From: JBBKWX01 sp037969175
GTDB lineage: Bacteria > Bacteroidota > Bacteroidia > AKYH767-A > JBBKVM01
NCBI GenBank assembly: GCA_037969175.1
Contig: JBBKWX010000176.1
Coordinates: 1 to 8,864 of the forward strand
Direction of reading: 5' to 3'
DNA: 8,864 nucleotides
The translations under genes and the position numbers were made by a program. A model generated the notes under the pieces. It ran no database searches and had not been told where the DNA came from. It worked only from the letters and a program-made list of their open reading frames with translations. Below are positions 4,830-8,864 of the stretch, piece after piece (within the stretch, counting starts at the first letter, position 1; every line of letters starts with the position of its first letter).

Positions 4830-7427
4830 CTATCTTTGATAGCTTTTTGCAAAGAATGTTAAATACTGGTTGATATTTTTCTCTTTGTACAGCGTGGGCA
4901 TGTTGGGGGAAGCAATGGCGAAAACCTTGGATTCCTCGATCTGTGCTTCTGTGAAAATATCACTATTCCCATTCAGGCCATCAAAATACTCAAGCGCTTC
5001 CTGACCATTCAGAAACCCCTTTACCATCACCAGTGTATGTTTGTCATCCAATCCCGCGCTTGTGATGGTCAGTCCTTTCAGACTATAATAGATCGTATTA
5101 TAATCGCTGATCTTCACTTTCAGATCATTCAGATCTATTCCGGCTGCATTGCTGTATGAAACTACAACCATATGCTCAGCATCGGGTACGAATTTATAAA
5201 TGCTTTCGGCTATGCTGTCATTTTGCTTTTGCTGAGGGTTGCGCAACTGATCCAGATAGGCAAGGATCTCCATGGCTTCTGTCTTTACCGGGTCAGAAGG
5301 ATAATTGATCACAATGGCCTTCAATGAGTTCTCAAAGGAGCCAATATCACGGGTTTTGCCCACAGCCAATGTCTTGAGGTAGTCGAACTTTGGAACCAGT
5401 TCATTGTATGGGAATAAACTATCGGATTCAGCCTTGCGATTGATCACATCAACATACTGTTTGTCTTTATACAATAGATATGTTGCCTCATAATAGGCAA
5501 AAAGCTCCTTGGTCTTGGTTGCTTTTTCTACCGGAGATCCGGGATTGCGAATCACCATGCTGAACTCGCTATCCGGATACTGATTCAATAAAATGTTTTT
5601 ATACTTCTCTGAATTCGCATTATCAAACAAGTCGGTATAATTGCGGTACAACTGATAATAGGTAGCCAGCTTATTCTCATTGGCCGGAAAACGGCGAAGC
5701 AATTCTTCGAAATAATACGAGCTCTCTTTAGGGTTATTCAGCTGTTCGCGGTAAATAAGTCCCAGGTTATACAAGGCTTTTTCGATCTTGGCATCCGATT
5801 TCTCCAGCATCTTTTCAGAGACAGGAATTGCTTTCAGATAGCGGGTCTTGTTATTCACCAATCCTCCGGGTTCCTTGGTACCGTTTGCAAGCGAATCGGG
5901 TTCATCACCATCTTCCGTTTCAAAGGCGATGCTGCTTTTATCGCTTCTTCTCCAGCTATCTTCAAGTTTACGCTGACCCCATTTTTTTATAAACTCAGTA
6001 TACCCCAGACTCAAGGCTTGTGGGTTATAAAAGTACCAGGCTGAACCGGCTGCTACCTGATTTAGCAGGCTTTTCCCGGGGTTTGTCTGATTTAGTTGGG
6101 TCAGGCTTGTCTTGGCTTCATTCTCAACACGTTGTTTTTCCTGCTGAGCTTCCATCTCCAGAGCCACGATCTCATCAATGATCCCAACACGTTTTTCCAT
6201 GCTGTATGATGCAAGCACCTGCAAACTGTCTTCGAGCTCCAGGGTGTTCAGGTTTTGAACCACCTTGCTCAGACTGTTACGTATGGCTTTGATGTTGTTA
6301 TATTCCGGGTAATCCTGAGCCAGAAAAGTTATTGTGCTATCATAATAGGTCTGTGCCTTACGGTAATCCGGTTTATCAAACCAGATCCTGGCAAGTTCCA
6401 GATAACTGAATGCTTTCTGGTTATCGTTACTTACACTTGATTCAACCGACTTTTGTAAATATTCCATCGCCAGTGGAAGATCGTTCTCTTTTTGAGCTAT
6501 TCCCGCCAGTGCATAATAGATCTGATCCAGGTATTCGATGTTTTTATCGTCCCGGATCATTTTCTGCAATTGTGTCTTGATAGCCTTGCTGTCTTTTCCT
6601 TCGGGATCAAAACTTCTTGCTTTGCTGATCTTGGCATTAAAGGCCATTTCATAAACAGGATTCAGCTTAATGACCTGCTCATACAATTTATAGGCTTTTT
6701 GATAGTCGTTCTGCCCCTGATACAACTGGGCCAGGATAAACGTATAGCGCGTCTTTGGGGCACGTTTGGAGGTCAGCGGGATCGCCTTTTCAAGATATTC
6801 TATGGTCTTGGGATAATTCTTTTGCTGCAAATGCATATGTGCAGTGGTGGCATAAAAATCACCTTTCAGATTTTTGCTCATGGTCTGACTATTATTCAAA
6901 TAGTCAAACATATTATTTGCATCCGAAACACGCCCCAACTCCAGATTTGTTTTCATGGCCCAAAGCACCGCTGCGTCTTTTATGCCCGAATTCGGATACT
7001 GACCGGCAACATATTGGAAAGTTTCAATGGCAGAAAAATAATCGTGTTTATAGAAATGAGCTTGCCCTAACAGCATATAGCTATCGTCTATCCATTTGTT
7101 GTATTCCTTGCCTTTGATCTCAATGCTATGGCGCTGGATCACTATAGAAGCTTTTTTAATGACTTCATCCAGATCGGGAAAAGCTGTTTTTGCTTTCTGC
7201 GCATTTGCATATTTGAAGATCGACAAGGTACGATCATACTTATCTTCATGTGCATTAGCCAGTTTAGTAATACCGTCCTTCAGACGCAATTTGCCATTAA
7301 AATAGCCATTATACTTAGCTGTAACCCCATGATAGGTCCGGCTGAATATGGTATTTTTCTTGGTGCTGCAGCCTGTGATCGCTACTAAAAGAAAAAGGGC
7401 TATGCCCAGATAATGTATATGTTTCAC
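4830..7427 (-). CDS. porW: Type IX secretion system TPR lipoprotein PorW/SprE
   Basis: This large lipoprotein (865 residues from GTG 7427) has a type II signal peptide and lipobox ITGC, with the acylated cysteine at residue 20. CSTKKNT and FSRTYHGVTAKYNGYFNG follow, an opening typical of PorW (Porphyromonas) and SprE (Flavobacterium). Tetratricopeptide-type helical repeats are seen around residues 112-146, 188-221, 225-259, 294-326 and 336-368. A charged coiled-coil-like stretch lies near 417-445, and another TPR-like block near 540-700. The C-terminus (VVVSYSNAAGIDLNDLK onward) is a conserved terminal domain. PorW is an outer-membrane-associated part of the type IX secretion system and is needed for secretion and, in gliding species, motility. 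No ATG start exists: the choices are GTG 7427, which gives a textbook signal peptide, or TTG 7439. It lies just upstream of bactofilin, an arrangement I recall from other Bacteroidota. The family call is strong; the symbol is by similarity. Confidence 0.88.
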   Translation of the reverse strand: MKHIHYLGIALFLLVAITGCSTKKNTIFSRTYHGVTAKYNGYFNGKLRLKDGITKLANAHEDKYDRTLSIFKYANAQKAKTAFPDLDEVIKKASIVIQRHSIEIKGKEYNKWIDDSYMLLGQAHFYKHDYFSAIETFQYVAGQYPNSGIKDAAVLWAMKTNLELGRVSDANNMFDYLNNSQTMSKNLKGDFYATTAHMHLQQKNYPKTIEYLEKAIPLTSKRAPKTRYTFILAQLYQGQNDYQKAYKLYEQVIKLNPVYEMAFNAKISKARSFDPEGKDSKAIKTQLQKMIRDDKNIEYLDQIYYALAGIAQKENDLPLAMEYLQKSVESSVSNDNQKAFSYLELARIWFDKPDYRKAQTYYDSTITFLAQDYPEYNNIKAIRNSLSKVVQNLNTLELEDSLQVLASYSMEKRVGIIDEIVALEMEAQQEKQRVENEAKTSLTQLNQTNPGKSLLNQVAAGSAWYFYNPQALSLGYTEFIKKWGQRKLEDSWRRSDKSSIAFETEDGDEPDSLANGTKEPGGLVNNKTRYLKAIPVSEKMLEKSDAKIEKALYNLGLIYREQLNNPKESSYYFEELLRRFPANENKLATYYQLYRNYTDLFDNANSEKYKNILLNQYPDSEFSMVIRNPGSPVEKATKTKELFAYYEATYLLYKDKQYVDVINRKAESDSLFPYNELVPKFDYLKTLAVGKTRDIGSFENSLKAIVINYPSDPVKTEAMEILAYLDQLRNPQQKQNDSIAESIYKFVPDAEHMVVVSYSNAAGIDLNDLKVKISDYNTIYYSLKGLTITSAGLDDKHTLVMVKGFLNGQEALEYFDGLNGNSDIFTEAQIEESKVFAIASPNMPTLYKEKNINQYLTFFAKSYQR

Positions 7428-7471
7428 TTTATTTATCAAGATCTTCTTCGGCTTATAAAACTGACAGAAAG

Positions 7472-7479
7472 CAAAAATA
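7472..7479 (-). promoter_or_regulatory. Candidate -7 box of the porW/sprE gene
   Basis: On the minus strand this reads TATTTTTG, fitting TAnnTTTG, 44 bases upstream of the GTG start. No matching -33 element is evident. In AT-rich DNA such a box can arise by chance, so confidence is low. Confidence 0.3.
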
Positions 7480-7534
7480 TTTTAATTTTTCGGATATATC
7501 AGGATTTTAGGCGATAAAGATGAGTGATGAAGTT

Positions 7535-7619
7535 CACCACAGAAGCACAAAAACACTAAATTTCACGGAGGCTTATTAATTATTTCCGTGTTTTTCTGTG
7601 ATTTCGTGTTTCCGTGGTA
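7535..7619. repeat. Imperfect inverted repeat of the CCACAGAG family
   Basis: Two 37-base arms (7535-7571 and 7583-7619) are inverted copies with 25 of 37 matches around the loop CTTATTAATTA. The arms carry the period CCACAGAAGCACAAAAAC and CACGGAGG, matching the CCACAGAG...CACGGAG type of intergenic repeat common in Bacteroidota. It lies three bases after the stop of the WG-repeat gene and could act as its transcription terminator or mRNA end. A second copy starts at the right window edge. Confidence 0.8.
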
Positions 7620-7622
7620 TTA

Positions 7623-8648
7623 TTATTTCAGCTCGATATCATAGGTCTTCCCATCCTTCACAACACTCACGCAGTTTTTAAAAGTACAATCTGCTTGGTT
7701 TACATTATTGACCCGTTCGTATTCTACCGGTAAAACAACTTTTCCTTCTAGATCTATAAGGCCGAAGTGTTTGTTTTTAAATACTAATAAATATCCGAAC
7801 TGATAATAATGATCATAGATCCGCTCATAATTATCGATTTCGGAAAGTGAATTTTTCTTTATGTTGTAGATGGCAACATAGTTTTTGTCATCCTTAAAAT
7901 AGATCAGTTTATTATTTTCCGGTTCAGAATAATAATTATCATATGAAGTATATTTTAACGGAACAATTATTTTTTCATTCATATCCATAATGCCCCACTT
8001 GCTGTTTTGCATTACGATCAAATTCTCTTTCAGAGGAAGGATTTCTTGATACTTTATCGGAACTTTAATATTTCCCAGCGTATCAATCAAACCATATAAT
8101 ACATTTAGATCTACTGTACTTGAGAATGAATTTGCTTTTGGTAATAAGGCATAGTTGTTTGAAATTTTGTAGTGTGCATTGAAAGCAAACATCGACTGTG
8201 GGCTATATACCCAAGCTCCTTCTGAAAAATTATTTCTGGAAATATGATAAGGCAAAAATGTTTGAATCATACTTCCTTTTTTGTTGATCGGGATATCTTT
8301 AAAATGGTTAGTCAGATCTTCTTTTGATAAAATAGCATTGTATGCTTTTACAATTGTACCCCTGGTATCTCTGAAATAAAATTCATTGCTCAGAGGTTGA
8401 GGATGGAACATAGAATGAGGCAAGGCCCTGGGCTCGCTTTGTTCAAGGAAGAAAATTTTTCTATCCCAGTAACCTATATGATCTACCTCTATCATTTGAA
8501 TCCCATCATAAAAAGGGAAATACAGGGTATCTGTTTTGGTGGGCATTTTGGGTCTGAACAATTCTTCTATACTCATTTCCTGTGCAAATAAATTGCAAAA
8601 TGATGAAGTAATAAAAACGCTTAACATCAGAATTTTATTAACTATCAT
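7623..8648 (-). CDS. Secreted WG-repeat protein
   Basis: This is a 341-residue protein with a signal peptide (about 1-23, ending LFAQ-E), so it is exported. Its C-terminal half holds WG beta-repeats: YGLIDTLGNIKVPIKY (185-200), WGIMDMNEKIIVPLKY (218-233) and FGLIDLEGKVVLPVEY (295-310), with a degenerate unit around 258-275. The N-terminal half (24-180) has no domain I recognise. Two cysteines (C321 and C326) near the end could form a disulfide. WG repeats occur in many Bacteroidota proteins of unknown function, probably as binding scaffolds. The ATG at 8648 is supported by the signal peptide. TAAATTTA about 16 bases upstream is a poor -7 candidate. The gene stands alone, AT-rich, between repeat copies. 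Domain recognition is good; function is unknown. Confidence 0.85.
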   Translation of the reverse strand: MIVNKILMLSVFITSSFCNLFAQEMSIEELFRPKMPTKTDTLYFPFYDGIQMIEVDHIGYWDRKIFFLEQSEPRALPHSMFHPQPLSNEFYFRDTRGTIVKAYNAILSKEDLTNHFKDIPINKKGSMIQTFLPYHISRNNFSEGAWVYSPQSMFAFNAHYKISNNYALLPKANSFSSTVDLNVLYGLIDTLGNIKVPIKYQEILPLKENLIVMQNSKWGIMDMNEKIIVPLKYTSYDNYYSEPENNKLIYFKDDKNYVAIYNIKKNSLSEIDNYERIYDHYYQFGYLLVFKNKHFGLIDLEGKVVLPVEYERVNNVNQADCTFKNCVSVVKDGKTYDIELK

Positions 8649-8709
8649 CTGCTTACAATTTCTTTAAATTTAGCATTTATATAGATTAAAAAAATAAATC
8701 TTTTAGAGC

Positions 8710-8756
8710 TTTCGTGTTAAAAAAGAAAAGGAACAAAAAAGAACAAAAACACGAAA
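8710..8756. repeat. Degenerate inverted repeat, TTTCGTGTT / AACACGAAA
   Basis: TTTCGTGTT (8710-8718) and AACACGAAA (8748-8756) are perfect inverted 9-mers around an A-rich interval. The right arm continues ATCACGGATAC, echoing the CACGAAATCACAG motif of the 7535-7619 repeat. It is probably an eroded member of that family, 62 bases upstream of the WG-repeat gene start. Confidence 0.5.
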
Positions 8757-8822
8757 ATCACGGATACAATTACGAATTACAAGATTGGGATTTTAAGAGA
8801 TATTAATAGTCCTTCCTTTTTT

Positions 8823-8864
8823 TACCACAGAGCCCACAAAGAATACACAGAGGGCACGGAGAAA
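8823..8864. repeat. CCACAGAG-family repeat arm, cut by window edge
   Basis: ACCACAGAGCCCACAAAG, then ACACAGAGGGCACGGAG, is one arm of the same family as 7535-7619 and closer to its usual form. The partner arm would lie beyond the window. The stretch 8757-8822 between the repeats holds nothing I can identify. Confidence 0.75.

Noticed and set aside
6492..7117. Plus-strand open frames of 120-192 codons within the PorW/SprE gene
   Set aside because: They are antisense frames of a long, well-recognised gene; no start signals or domains are visible.

Overview
The window looks like chromosomal DNA from a member of the Bacteroidota. Four things point there: a PorW/SprE-type lipoprotein of the type IX secretion system, a bactofilin–AtpZ–AtpI gene block, promoter boxes of the TAnnTTTG type, and intergenic repeat families with TTAACGCAAAG or CCACAGAG motifs. 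A genus cannot be named from the sequence.

Left part (1-2745) is accessory in character. A P-loop ATPase gene (125-1258, minus) and a 105-codon gene of unknown function (1475-1792, plus) sit between copies of one repeat family. The full repeat unit is about 195 bp (1799-1993). It has 22-23 bp terminal inverted repeats and an internal palindrome. A right-hand part lies at 1-121 and a left half at 1309-1432. Next comes a well-formed Bacteroidota promoter followed by a structured, non-coding stretch (2102-2230), probably a small RNA with some likeness to the apex of SRP RNA. After it lies a four-helix bundle (S23-type) gene (2278-2670), bracketed by inverted arrays of a 7-bp repeat.

Middle part (2746-4720, all minus) is a compact operon: bactofilin, AtpZ-like, AtpI-like membrane protein, then a secreted DUF1684 protein. 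The genes overlap or nearly touch. The first three are typical of the segment ahead of the F-type ATP synthase genes in Bacteroidota, but here DUF1684 and then the repeat-rich region stand where atpB would be expected.

Right part (4830-8648, minus) holds the large TPR lipoprotein PorW/SprE and a secreted WG-repeat protein. They are separated by an imperfect hairpin repeat of the CCACAGAG family, and further copies or fragments of that family lie at the right edge.

The most notable points are the repeat units that abut gene ends, the candidate RNA with its own promoter and competing helices, the repeat-bounded four-helix bundle cassette, and the ATP-synthase accessory operon that ends in DUF1684.
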